From positions 4,898,001 to 4,962,000 of the forward strand of contig JAGUCH010000001.1 of assembly GCA_019096065.1 (NCBI GenBank): a DNA stretch of 64,000 bases, given 5' to 3'. The notes below the pieces were generated by a model, which searched no databases, was not told the DNA's origin, and saw only the letters and a list, made by a program, of their open reading frames with translations. This DNA is from Paracyclopina nana (taxonomy: Eukaryota > Arthropoda > Copepoda > Cyclopoida > Cyclopettidae). The translations under genes were made by a program, and so were the position numbers. Below are positions 30,301-39,600 of the stretch, piece by piece (within the stretch, counting starts at the first letter, position 1; each line of letters starts with the position of its first letter).

Positions 30301-32159
30301 TGTACTACTTCAGTGGGTTCCATCCCGGATATGGCAGCCTTCATCGTGTCTACTTGCGTCGCAAGTGCCTTTACCGATTCATAGTAGTCCCTTACCAGGG
30401 CATTCCATGCCTGCTTCTGGGAGGTGTCCAAGTTCTCTCTTGGTGCCAGAGGGTCTCTGTAGGTGTCATACGAGCTGAAGGTTACCTGTTTGGATTGAGC
30501 TCTCCACGGAGCTGGGGCCTGAACCGTTGGAGGTGGCTTAGAAGTGTCCGGCAGCCTGCTTGTGTTGTGCGTATGGGATGGGATTTCGAACGTCTTATTG
30601 AGATAGGCAGTACGCCAATCCTTAGGCAGAGACGTGTCTTCCATCCCTGGCTGGAGTTGTCTGAGGTAGTTGTTTCGTTCGATTTTTTGCCTATAGAACT
30701 CCTGCTGCGACAGCTCTGCTTCCTTTTGGGTATAATTAGCAATGGACATGGTCACAATCCTACCTCCCTGGTTTACGGTGATGTGGCCCGGAGGAGGTGC
30801 TGCCAACGACTGCTGCGGTGGGAACGAGCGATCCGCTCTGCTGCTCTCACTAGAGAAGGATCCAGCCTCCGATGGTTGTTCACTCACTTGTCCCACCGGA
30901 TTGGGATTTGAAAGAGTGCCAGGCGGGATCAGTGGTGCTCCCAAACCTTCGCGGTGAGAGTCTCCTTTGTTTGCGAGCAGCTCCTGGTCTTTTATCATGC
31001 GTAGCATTTTAGTGAGGTACTGCATGCTAGCATTGTAACATCGATCATACACTCGTTTAATGTCAGCCGATGGACTCTGGAGGCTCGCTCCACAAGCTAA
31101 CATGTACTCGTCCATAGTTTCCTCGAAGTGAGAGACATACAATTGCAAGTTCTGGCTCTGCTCAGTGAGATAGTCGAGCGTGAGGGAGCGTTTGGATTTA
31201 AAGTCCCGTTTTATTTGTGCGAGTTGCTGCCCAGCTTCGTCAAAAAGTTCAACGAAGTAAAGGCCCAATCTCTCCACGTCGGCCATTGCTTGCTTTTGTC
31301 CAGGGGTTGGGATAGATTTGCCTTTTCCTGCTTGCCTACTGTTGCCCTTAGTTTTGACCGTTTTTGGCGGCTTTAACTTTTCTATGAGGCGTCTAGGATC
31401 CGAGGGGTCATCTACGATTCCGTATGTCGGTGGAGGGCCCTGCTTTGGATTTTCTCCGGGAGTCTCTTGCGTGTTGCCGCTGGGTCCTGCGCTTCCCGTA
31501 GATGCAGGTGCCTTCGAGTTGGCAGAAGTATCAGCCGAATATCCCGGTCGTAGAGGCACGTTGTGCTCTAGACCTCCCTGGGCGACGAGAGTATTGTCAG
31601 CCGTCGTGGAGGCGCCTCCTCCTGGGCCCACGTGAGCGTCGCTCGTCTTAGGTTCCTGGTGAGGGCCAGAGTATGATTGACCTAAAAACGGAGTATCAGG
31701 CCTTGCTGCGACATGCGCTGCTGTAGCTGTGGTGCTTGGTGTAGTCTGCCCGGTGAGTTGTCGCCTTGCTAATTCATACTCGGTTGGGGGTTGCTCCCGC
31801 AGTACTTGCGGGTTTGCTCCCTGAAACGGGGCGGGAGTTTCGCCGATGGCAGACACTCCACTCATGTCCGCCCAATCCCGCGTAGGGGTCCTTTGGATTC
31901 TGCTTCGAGAGGCGAAAGCTCCCTGGTCATCGCGCTCTTGGTCTCCTGCCGACATTTCCTTCGACTTCTGTAGCTCTGCTAGAATTGTGGGTATACTTTT
32001 GCCTCTGCCCAACGCCCTTTTCTTGGCCTTCGTGTAGGGGGACTTTTCGTAATCCGTAGGGGACTGCTGCCAAGGAGACTCCTTTCTCTGCCTTTTGCTT
32101 TGCCGTACAGGTTCCTTATCGGTCACCTTCGCGGCTGGTTTTAGCGTTCTTCTCGGCAT
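24378..32159 (-). CDS. BEL/Pao Gag-Pol polyprotein, 2593 aa
   Basis: One uninterrupted frame with no frameshift or stop between gag and pol. Approximate domains: Pro/Gln/Ser-rich N-terminus; Gag DUF1759-like region from about 750 (KFDGWDDSQYFTFRENF); zinc knuckles from about 988 (CPQCRGNHALPEC, CFKCLLGIHSFADC); aspartic protease about 1174 (VFVDSGAQNSYI, DSG catalytic triad); reverse transcriptase with LVVADISKMFLRF and YVDDLVAGF (about 1603); RNase H-like part (HIFVDASELALAAV, WTDSTCVLTWI). The integrase shows a His/Cys region (CGICQRRK), catalytic Asp in VGTDFCGPF, Asp in RSDGGSNY and Glu in NGLVEAAVK. A C-terminal DUF5641-like segment (IQPGDIVIVLDKE) closes it. The ATG at 32159 is 81 bp inside the 5' LTR. 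Host genes here have introns and lower GC. Confidence 0.97.
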   Translation of the reverse strand: MPRRTLKPAAKVTDKEPVRQSKRQRKESPWQQSPTDYEKSPYTKAKKRALGRGKSIPTILAELQKSKEMSAGDQERDDQGAFASRSRIQRTPTRDWADMSGVSAIGETPAPFQGANPQVLREQPPTEYELARRQLTGQTTPSTTATAAHVAARPDTPFLGQSYSGPHQEPKTSDAHVGPGGGASTTADNTLVAQGGLEHNVPLRPGYSADTSANSKAPASTGSAGPSGNTQETPGENPKQGPPPTYGIVDDPSDPRRLIEKLKPPKTVKTKGNSRQAGKGKSIPTPGQKQAMADVERLGLYFVELFDEAGQQLAQIKRDFKSKRSLTLDYLTEQSQNLQLYVSHFEETMDEYMLACGASLQSPSADIKRVYDRCYNASMQYLTKMLRMIKDQELLANKGDSHREGLGAPLIPPGTLSNPNPVGQVSEQPSEAGSFSSESSRADRSFPPQQSLAAPPPGHITVNQGGRIVTMSIANYTQKEAELSQQEFYRQKIERNNYLRQLQPGMEDTSLPKDWRTAYLNKTFEIPSHTHNTSRLPDTSKPPPTVQAPAPWRAQSKQVTFSSYDTYRDPLAPRENLDTSQKQAWNALVRDYYESVKALATQVDTMKAAISGMEPTEVVQAAQQKALFAMGRYQARREALLTLVPASSLPGEDSDTYHEAKDLLHALRELVSHREISAKTDSPSVSILKRNNVLTPPTPAKPTADPAAQPTLQQNNRNAFWKDVGDTAPGPGVKPNIKMEPIALVKFDGWDDSQYFTFRENFRTFVHENTTVSFHEKWARLCSLTMGGPAHYAVANKQASYETYIAALEELDAHYGNEERHLSYLLAQLKALPPMNKKSYESLMLCQSEVRNVFLQITYMHGQQALHNGQFDTFVFSCLNVDPATQEHMDSWLVNRGLISFNFHQFNHYVKAVLGLHRNKMATKGQFLKDKNKRYKAIHTLQTEQPVMHASVEPALLPTPDDSLEEELIDLTDEVHLLQVMPDKKGTYAACPQCRGNHALPECPAFLAMTDQNRMTKLHRIRACFKCLLGIHSFADCTQQAVCKVCKGNDHHTLIHKVWKKKPQPNKPTNQAPIQYHDPIADSTAAQLNDMHNSLAHIQQQLHSLSVEDGEQIAMTVTTPNAPHPKQGGKRTRQNAPVYRGQNMPSQSMPTICFNVVPVYISNPKRPNSKVLVNVFVDSGAQNSYIRESVAKRLGLEGPRDDQLLRMLTTTRWIPSKIVSMNMATINGEEYEFVAHTTPKIPDTIKMPPINMLKKKFQELAKLHFPDFATNRIADIILGIDQFELMKVQRIVHDKLNEPYVVDIKLGRVVTYSNQVFKSQEPVNLMHTAVIPSQAYQVESNYPPPCDACGGHNGPAPEIIKAIWEPDRVDTYPATETKRMSINEQKALDILNRTVTRLSSRAIQMDLMWRDGEPAFRSNRLKVLKDTSALEKRLLLWQPDTYHKTKAEIEEWLELGFIRILDPDLDDLDDGRYLDWLLVIRLDKPSMPVRLVFDGARKHDGKSLNDALLPGPKLQSDVHNVLLRARAAPILVVADISKMFLRFKVDPASRKFQRFIWQGNHYEASSVVFGTASAPCMATFAIKHHIANYQNSHPLGYKALNESLYVDDLVAGFETEAQAIQAIKEIREIGEQADLTFRKWGSSHPAVLEDVPEELRIAGVAIEPNESHVTKALGLYIDTVSDQIIYPPIPDNNEGKPTTLRSMTKYVPTQYDPLGLIDPITLRGALLLQRVHMARRTIPIDWDTALDYIEDDGVQDIVRDFAQYIADNQHMELLRFPRTARTHYANSVQLHIFVDASELALAAVAYMRVTYPNDDVEVTIIGSRKQVKPLKEVRAISLMELNAAVLGAMYAHNLVRELDRVDKVVFWTDSTCVLTWISKPACSWAQYVGRRVTKICEAVGDWPWRKVSTKCNPADYATRTCTPRELAASTLWIRGPDYLKRKEEEWPVSKIKPSDDELAAVISQNAEKLKPLKAMKAKPAVAMTLFVIPPHLQPSESVAYKWKCYKSLNALDVSRYSNYDHMVRIWARAKRFMQRGLFKFRGPLFPEEVKRAEVQLVATQQQKYLGEEFAYFLRNKSWPPKSTLAPLDPIIGYYGEFRTKGRLANSKVQWIGRQQLILVGPMAKAFLNKIHRQVGCGYGTARYLCDAQITHHVVSANKLMKSILKRCGICQRRKAMAVPPHMGLLPANAIPLTDLLPFKYVGTDFCGPFRVSFLRSTYDMYVAIFICRHTKAIHVEEVYDLTTAELSRALERFVARRGTPYLLRSDGGSNYIGLRNDIAENDRYHEMVDKLRHISWEELRQYGAQIGVLHWTLSPPHTPHANGLVEAAVKIFKKTFYRYFCANVTPMELFKTLIVKAEGFINGRPLGQIEGMIITPNHFLTKGPPGDLVPVIDPADVTRRDLVLKQTHACLQEMWKYWTKHIIHNMKKLGTWKNHRAAIQPGDIVIVLDKELFKKRFQWPVARVHRTYEDSDGIARRAFIRMMVPHSDTPVFYEKSVEVLIPLHCAEPDDTQEVLSKIAVARNSVQLHPEDLAAAQDQTSDYFDSIEFQRLRDALGRNTAVAQNLAPENRSMLPAPLQTKRKTKPVSRLIEEI

Positions 32160-32220
32160 ATGGCTGGGATTGCACGTAAAGTCTCAAAATACCCCCAGGC
32201 TTCCTTTAGGGTTGGGAGAG

Positions 32221-32238
32221 GCCCCACGTTGGGCGCCA
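32221..32238 (-). other. Primer-binding site, tRNA-Lys1,2 type
   Basis: On the element strand, two bases after the 5' LTR, the 18-mer TGGCGCCCAACGTGGGGC begins with TGG, complementary to tRNA 3' CCA. It equals the primer site known from retroelements that use tRNA-Lys (CUU). Confidence 0.9.
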
Positions 32239-32240
32239 GA

Positions 32241-32562
32241 TGTTTCTAGCAGCATGTAGCGACGCTAACGAGGAAGGAACGAATTCTCGTGGAGGAGCGA
32301 AATGCAACGCATAAAGGGAGACGCATATAAAACATGTAGCTGCAACGCAGCATATATTCAATCAAATAAAGAATGAGTTTAAAATCATGGTATCAATATA
32401 TTCAATGCAGTGTTAATTCAATGGTGGTGTAACAGATACTGATTTCAATAAGCTTAATCAAAGATGGAGTCCACTGAGATGCACCAGGAGATGAGATAGC
32501 GGCGCGCGCGCAAGCGCGTTCTCCGAGGTCTTCAAGTGCCGCCGCTATCACCGCCAGCAACA
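32241..32562 (-). repeat. 5' LTR of the BEL/Pao element (322 bp)
   Basis: Same length and, by eye, same sequence as the left LTR. It drives leftward transcription of the element. Confidence 0.96.
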
Positions 32563-32567
32563 CGGAC
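32563..32567. repeat. Target-site duplication CGGAC, right copy
   Basis: Matches 20660-20664; see the left copy. Confidence 0.9.
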
Positions 32568-33606
32568 AGCTCTAAAACATAGCCATCTATATGTGCAGTT
32601 TGCATTTGGCAAATATTTCTCAACTTGAAGAGCCTAAAAAATTTGCTAATTGATTTTTCTTCCGCTTTTTTGCATAGAGAGTGCTATCTCGTACTTTGCA
32701 ACAGGTTTAAAAAGGTTGACGGAATGCTTTAATCAATTTGCGCATTTCCTTCGCCAGTCGAATAATAGCTTTTGTGATGAGACTTTGCCCTAAATCTGGA
32801 GAGAGCAAGATGGATTTAACAATCATGGGCCCGAACAAAAAAGCTAAAAGTGACAAAAAGCCGTGGTATGCATACGTAGAAAGGAAGCTTGCTTATTGAA
32901 AATCGAAGACGTTGAAAAGTCAGGTCATGTTCGAATTCGACAAATTAAAATTCTTGGTCAAATCACGTGCTTCCCCACCACTTCGCACGAGTAGCTAGGT
33001 AGATGGAAAAACTCCTGATAAATTGAGCTTTCCAACTTGGCTTTTATATACGCTGATGCAATGCAGTAGACGCAAAAATATCTCTTCTTTTGGGGAAGAG
33101 TTCATCGTCGAAATGTGATATTCTCCAGCAAGAAAGGAGGAAAAAATCTAATACACTCAATTCAAAAGTGCTTCCGGATGCGCGCATGAACTTAAGGCTT
33201 ACTTAAAATTAATCCCGTACTCTAAATGGATACGTTTTGAGTTTTTCAAACATACTAAGCTGAAAGAGCTGCGCATTTAAGAATACACGCTGTATGAACT
33301 GTTTCGCATATTTTGTGATTTATGTAGTCCCACGTCATCCTTGTTAGGATTAACGCGCATGAATCAAGCGTCAAATGTAATTACTTTGAACGCTCGGTGG
33401 GGAAAAAGTCTGTTGCTTTGCATAATATGCTACACTACCGTGCTGCGAAGCGAGGGAGTGAAAGAAAAGTTGCCAAGACAGAGTGAAGGAAAGTCTCGAA
33501 ACTTAGTTAGTATCTCATTGAAAGCGTCTAGGCTAGAAACGCTTCCTGGGAGGTTTGAGCCCATTTCAGGCTATCATAGCCTCTCGTAAGACTTCGGCAA
33601 TTTCAA
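32568..33606. other. Intergenic, nothing recognised
   Basis: AT-rich stretch between the retroelement and the zinc-finger gene. It presumably contains the promoter of the latter. I see no coding or repeated sequence. Confidence 0.4.
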
Positions 33607-34421
33607 ATGATGTCCGATCTGCTTGTTCCCGAATTGTCTTCTTCTGGTGGTTTGGCTCATTCCAAGAGTTCCGGGGACGTTTTCACCCAGTAAGTGCACA
33701 ATAACGACAATAAATCATGAAATGCGAAAATCTTCAGCCCAGCGTAGCATTTTTGGAAGTGAAAGCAACTTCATCATATTTGGCCCATTTTTTAGCCTGC
33801 TCCACTTATCTAATCAGCTTATCATGAGTTTGATGGATGCACCAAATTTTGCTGCGAGCAAGGTTAAATTCCTTATGAGTGATGCTGCGGCGAAAAATGC
33901 TTGCAGGTTTTTTAAAATTCCATAACTTTCTCCTCCTCAGGGTCAGCCGGTCTGACTTTAGAAGCGGAAGCGGAACAAGAAGCAGAGATCGCCGTTATAG
34001 GGCATCTTCTCTTGAGCCTGGCACACTCCATACTTGCGCAGAGTGCAAGTACGTCACTCAAAGCAAACCTAGATTTGATGAGCACTTCAAGCAGCCTCGT
34101 CACGTAAATCAGTACAGGGATCGAGCCTACAAAGGTAAAGTTTCCTCTTCAAGCAAATCGCTACTTCATTAATTGCTCCCTCCCAATTCAGATCCCAAGA
34201 AGAGGCAGATTTGGCTGAAAGTATGGTTTTCTCAACTGGAGGCCGCAGAAATGACCAACTATGAAGCCTTTGAGGTTGCAGAAGTGGAAGAAAACGACGA
34301 AGAGACAGCGGCTGACATGATGTATCGGTACGACAATGCCACTGAAATTGATCGAAAAGTATCCTCATCTTCTACTTGCTCCACAATGTCATTCCAATCA
34401 TCAATATCTTCTTACGATTAG
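33607..34421 (+). CDS. Small C2H2 zinc-finger protein, unrecognised family
   Basis: Three exons, 33607-33689, 33941-34134 and 34192-34421, with closing phases, give 168 aa. Two adjacent Met codons (33607, 33610) are possible starts. After a Ser/Arg-rich stretch there is one C2H2-type finger, CAECKYVTQSKPRFDEHF then KQPRH (C-x2-C-x12-H-x5-H). The long H-x5-H spacing recalls U1/matrin-type RNA- or dsRNA-binding fingers more than DNA-binding Kruppel fingers. The C-terminus is acidic (VAEVEENDEETAADMM) with a Ser-rich end. I cannot assign a function. AATAAA at 34641 is a likely poly(A) signal. Correct splice sites in all three exons and the motif across the exon make it a real gene in my judgement. 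Confidence 0.75.
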
Positions 34422-35391
34422 CATTAACACCGATTATTGTAGCGGGAACTAACCAATTCAGTATACACACGATTAATGCAATTGAAGCAGACGAACTTAC
34501 ATATGTCAGGTCGCTTATAGAGATTTCTCAATGCGTTGATTTCACGCAGAACGATTGTGCTCAATTCACAGATACATTGTGAGAAGAATGGATTTATCAT
34601 AAAAGTGTTCATATTGAAATCTACTTGTCTGAGTGTGGTCAATAAAAAAATTCAATATCCTTTGCAGCCGGTACATTTACGGCTTTGAATTTCGACATGC
34701 TTATTGAGTAGCTCAACATGATGTTGCAGGTCAAAGTGTCCCCAAGGAAATGTACGATTTATACCAAGCATCCAGATAAAGTTCAATTACGTCAGTCATT
34801 AGATCACACGCGCTTAAACTAGTCAAGGAATTGCGGCGTCCTTAAACCCACACAAGGACAAATCTGCTTTCTGTTGTCTATTTCCTGGTCAAAACGTACT
34901 CATTCTGCTTTTGCATATCTTTGATTTATTTTTAGGCAAGTGACCCTCATCGACACCACATGAGAAATTCCGGCCTCGCAAATCAAGCTCAAAAAAGTAC
35001 GATTGTTTGTCAAACTGACTTTTGAAAAGCAATGTCGGGCAAAAACAGACCATTTTCAAATGAAAATTATGCAGGAAACTCGCGCATTTGCTTTGTTTTC
35101 ATAGAGCTGAAAGAAATCTACTGACCCTTAACGAGCACACTTAATCAGAGTTTTTGGCAAAGTCACACTATCTGCACAACTGGTTGAAAGTGATATGCAT
35201 CAAACTTTCTCAGTATGTTCAATTTTAAAACTTCTACAATCATTGATTTTTTAGCTAGCATAAGTAGATATGAAGAATGAAAGAGCAGCTAGCTTATTGA
35301 AAAATAATAAGAGAGCACAAGTGTTACTCTTCCAATGATCTTACCTCGACGTTAGCCAAATCGCCCCAGATGTTATTGCTTAGGAGTTAAT
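34422..35391. other. Intergenic, poly(A) signal only
   Basis: Holds AATAAA at 34641-34646 for the zinc-finger gene and the promoter side of the galactosyltransferase gene. No other coding or repeat signal was seen. Confidence 0.4.
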
Positions 35392-36431
35392 ATGAGCTTG
35401 AGAGCAGTCCTCTTTTACTCGAATTTAGCCATCATTCTCGTGCTTACAGCATTTATGATGGTCAGCATCATTAACGTGCCACAAAACGAATTTTGCTACG
35501 AACCTTGGACGTCATTCGTCGTTCCATTCAGAAACAGAACCCAGCACTTGCCCATTTTTGTTCAAGCAATTAACGCCCACCAACAGGCAAACGGGAAAAG
35601 AAATGTAAGTTGACAGGAAAATGAAAGAAAGCCCAAACACAACGATTTAGTCTCGAATCTAGTTTAATATAATCATTGTTGAGCAAGATGACAACAATTT
35701 ATTCAACCGGGGTAAACTACTGAACGTTGGAGCCACAGAAGCAGTAAAGCTCATTCAAAATCAATGTGGAAATTCCATGATTATTGAAAGTAGCCTGTGC
35801 TTAATATTTCACGATGTTGATATGATTCCAATCAATAAAAAGATTCCCTACTCCTGCAAGAATAGGTAAAGAAGGAAAAATTGCATATGCATTCAGAAAG
35901 TACATTTGTTGTTTTTATTACTTTTAGTCCTATGCTCCTGGCAACGGCTGCTCAGCAATTTGGGTATAGAATGATGTACTCTAAATACTTTGGCGGGGCA
36001 GTGGCAATCAAATGGAGCCACTTTGTCCATTTTAATGGCTTTGCAAACAGGTACATCCAAAAATTGGTCTCTTCTGGAAAGGCAAACTAATGGAAATATC
36101 CACATCAAGGTTTTGGGGCTGGGGAGGGGAGGACGATGACTTGTACGCAAGAGTTACACATTCGGGCTTCAACATATCGTATTTACCAGAAAACATAGGA
36201 AGATTTAAGGTAACGATTCATGATAAAAAGCATACAAAGTAATCACGGCTTGCTTTTGATTAGTGCCTCAAACATGAAAAAAGTAAAGAAAACAAGGAAA
36301 GGTTCTCACAGCTCAAGTATTCTATTAAGTTAATAGAATTTGATGGCTTGAAGAATCTGGGCTACAAACTGAATCAACTCGTTTCCAACCCAGACTACAT
36401 TCATATCCATGTTGACCTCTTAGGAAGCTAA
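35392..36431 (+). CDS. Beta-1,4-galactosyltransferase family glycosyltransferase (short form)
   Basis: GT7-family Golgi type II enzyme that transfers Gal or GalNAc from UDP-sugar to GlcNAc-type acceptors with Mn2+. Exons 35392-35604, 35663-35865, 35928-36050, 36110-36209 and 36264-36431 close to 268 aa. A single N-terminal anchor (LAIILVLTAFMMVSIINV, residues 12-29) follows an 11-residue cytoplasmic tail. Motifs: VPFRNR at 44-49, the metal-binding DVD at 122-124 (FHDVDMIP), YFGG at 159-162, NGFANR and the acceptor-site FWGWGGEDDD at 181-190. The WGWGGEDDD form fits the B4GALT1-6 branch, not B4GALT7. It is shorter than usual (about 300-400 aa) because the stem is nearly absent. Donor specificity (Gal or GalNAc) cannot be told. 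AATAAA lies at 36451. Confidence 0.93.
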
Positions 36432-36450
36432 GCAGAAAAAAGTTTTCTTA

Positions 36451-36456
36451 AATAAA
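36451..36456 (+). terminator. Poly(A) signal AATAAA of the galactosyltransferase gene
   Basis: AATAAA 20 nt after the stop codon. The next gene begins 147 bp further on, so the 3' UTR is very short. Confidence 0.6.
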
Positions 36457-36602
36457 AAAAGAAAGTCGTGTCCAGTTGCATAGCAATGCCAAGTCATGAC
36501 CAAATCAAACACTGAGGTCGTCTCTAGTGTATGAATTAATGATGCCTTAGAAGTCTATCTGTTCTTGGGCTTTCGTTTCTAGTGCATTAAAAAGTCTCAG
36601 TC

Positions 36603-39600
36603 ATGGCAGAAATAATAAAATCTGCAGGTAAGACATTATTTCTTTAAAAAGCTAACATTGACTCCTAAACTAAAATGTGTTCCAAAAGCTGGAAGTCGAC
36701 AGCCATCAGCAAGTTCAGGCTCGAAACCAAGCAGTGCTCGCTCAGAAACTGGTAACGTTAAAGTGAGGTGGAGACATAACCAGCTATTTAATGACCAGTT
36801 ACTTTCAGAGCGTTTGAAATCAGCTGCAGCAATTGTCGCAGCTCTCAGTCGACCAGCGAGCCAAAAGTCGGGAGCATGGAGCAAAGAAGATCCAGAGGCG
36901 GGGAAAACCCCTCAACAGGAAGCGGAAGAGGCAGAAGCTGCAAAAAAGTTGGCTTTGAAGAAGAAGAAAAAGAAGGAAGCTCTCGATGCCATCCTCGAGG
37001 AGGCCATGGAAGAGGAAAAGGCTGTTAAGGGGCCAGAGCATGTCGGATGTTGGACAAAGTTCATAGGAACTATCAGCAGTAAGACTTATTTCATGCTTCA
37101 TGCTGAGATTAGACTTTTCATCAAACATGTGACTAGAAATTTGGTCCACCTCTGATTTACTCAACGGCGAAGAGACCGAAGAGAGAGTGAGGACAACAAC
37201 GAGAGAGCTGGCCATTTACATGGTTTTTATGTTTATTCTCTGTTGGGGTAAGACTTCGATCATTCAAGTACCGAGAAAAGACTTTGCAATCAGCTACTTT
37301 TACTTAAGTCACTCTAACTGCTATGGACCCCGCCATGTTTCGGTACACCTCTACCTTGAAAGATCTGTTCAAAAAGCAAGAAGAAGTCGGCCAAGTGGCA
37401 GACTTTTGGGACGTAAGTGCATTTCAATTCAAACATTGCATAACTTGCAAACATTTCTTAGTTTTTGGAAAATGATCTTTTGGATGGACTCTATTGGGAA
37501 AGTTGGTATAATAACGGCGAAGACCCGGACGTACTGCCATGCTCAGCTGATCGAGTAGGAATAAAAGGGCCTTGTCCCATTCAGCAAAAGGACAGAATGG
37601 TCATGTACGCTAACAGACTATTAGGGGCTCCGAGGCTGAGAATGCTCCGAGTCCAAAACGAGTCGTGCCTGATTCCAGAAGAATTCAAGGATGCCATCAA
37701 AGTGAGCTACAGACATCGAATGGGAAAAAAAGACTAAAAATTGATTTTCAGGTCTGTTATGATGCTTACAGCCCTGATATTGAGGACAAGACCAGCTTAT
37801 TCCCAGGATACAGGAAGCACACCACAGCTGATGCTTGGAGATATCAGAGCGTTCAAGAATTAGTAGGGCATGATTACACGGGTCTGTTGGCCACTTACAG
37901 GTAACAAAGAGAAATGTTTTTTAATTCGGATCACTGCAAATGAAAGCTGCGTTTGTTATGCAGTGGAGCCGGATCTGTGCAGCCATTGAGAGAGGTTAGA
38001 AATGTCACGAGACTCATCATACGAGAGTTAAAAGAAGGACTTTGGATCAAACGCGGCACAAGATATGTATCGTTAGACTTTACGCTTTACAACGCCAATA
38101 TCAACCTCTTCTGTGTCATCAAGTAAGGCAAAATACGAAAAAGATTGAGATAAGGCATTTCAATTAGCCGTACTTACAGACTGAACTTTGAGTTCTCGCC
38201 TACGGGAGGCATAATTCCAAGTGGTGATTATTCAACGGTGAAGCTACTGAGATACATTACAGAAACCGACTATGCACTGATGGGTACAAGACAGTTGAAA
38301 TAATTTGCACATCAAATTTTTCATTTGGATTTTTTATGTTAGGCGCTGAATTTGTCTTCACAGCAATGTTGCTGTACTACATCGTAGAAGAAGCCATGGA
38401 AATCAAAGCAAAAAAACTGGAGTACTTTTTATCCTTTTGGAATTGCTTGGATATTTTTGTCATTCTGGTGAGTCAACTGCATTCATACAGCTTTTTTTGC
38501 TGCTGACCGTGCTATCTCTTTAGATTTCTGCTGCCACAGTATCATTCAATATATACAAGTACATTGAAGTCAACTCTTTGCTCAAGGGACTTTTGGCTCA
38601 GCCTGAAGTGTATGCAGACTTCTCCTACTTGGCATTTTGGTCCAAAACGTTCACGAGTGCTGCAGGAATTGCTGTTTTCATGGCCTGGATAAAAGTTTTC
38701 AAGTTCATTTCCTTCAACAAAACAATGTCCCAACTTTCTGGAACTATTACCCGAGTAATCAAAGTTCTTAAGTCCCAACTAATTGGTGATTAATTTGCCT
38801 TATTTTTTCTTAAAGAGCTTGCCTGATTTAGGAGCATTCGGTGTCATGTTTATGATTGTATTTTTGTCTTATGCTCAAGTTGCTTACTTAGTGTTTGGAC
38901 CATTTGTGAGCTGGACTTAAATTGGACAATTAAAATTGTTAGCTAACTAAATTATTTCCAGGTCGAGGACTTCAGTACCTTGAAATCGACATGTTTCACT
39001 CAGTTTAGGCTAATTCTGGGCGATTTTGACTTTACTGCAATTGAAAAAGCTCACGCAGTTTGGGGTCCGGCCTACTTCATAACATACGTATTCTTTGTAT
39101 TTTTCGTGTTAATGGTAAGCAAAAGCCGAAACTATCTCCAGATCTAGCTTGAATCATTCTTTTGTAGAACATGTTCATGGCCATTCTGAATGACACTTAC
39201 TCTGAGGTAAAAGAAGAAATAGAGAATCGAAAAGAAGACTTTCAGGTATCTCACCTTTAAAAGACTCACTTTAAATCATACTATCGCTAGGGCAATGTGC
39301 TTTGATTTAAAGATGCTCGATTTCTTGAAAAGAGGCTACAACAATGTTCTTGAAATGATCTCGGAGAGAGATAAGCTGATAGATATTCAAACTACAGTGA
39401 AACTGGCAGCAGACGATGGGGTGGTTACATTTGACGAAATCAGAGAAAACCTTAGAAAGTGAATGCGGTACCTTTTTTGAATCTGCGGCTGCAGTCTAGT
39501 GTAATTTCGTTCTAGGCTCCACTTTTCTGATGCTGAAATCGAAATATTCTGTGCCAAGTACGACAGGGATGGTAATTTTGAGTTCAACATAGAAGAGATC

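Larger units (their letters stand above)
20665..32562 (-). mobile_element. Complete BEL/Pao LTR retrotransposon, 11.9 kb, apparently recent
   Basis: Full-length element transcribed leftward. Order in its own sense: 5' LTR (32562-32241), primer-binding site, single Gag-Pol ORF (32159-24378), a second long ORF (24137-21156), polypurine tract, 3' LTR (20986-20665). Family assignment rests on the DUF1759-type Gag region, the peptidase-A17-like protease/RT arrangement with YVDD, the integrase and C-terminal domain, and the 5-bp target duplication. The LTRs appear identical over 322 bp and both ORFs are open, so the copy is young and possibly autonomous. It lies in intergenic DNA between THNSL2 and a zinc-finger gene, opposite to both. 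At 11.9 kb it is long for BEL/Pao because of the second ORF. Confidence 0.96.
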
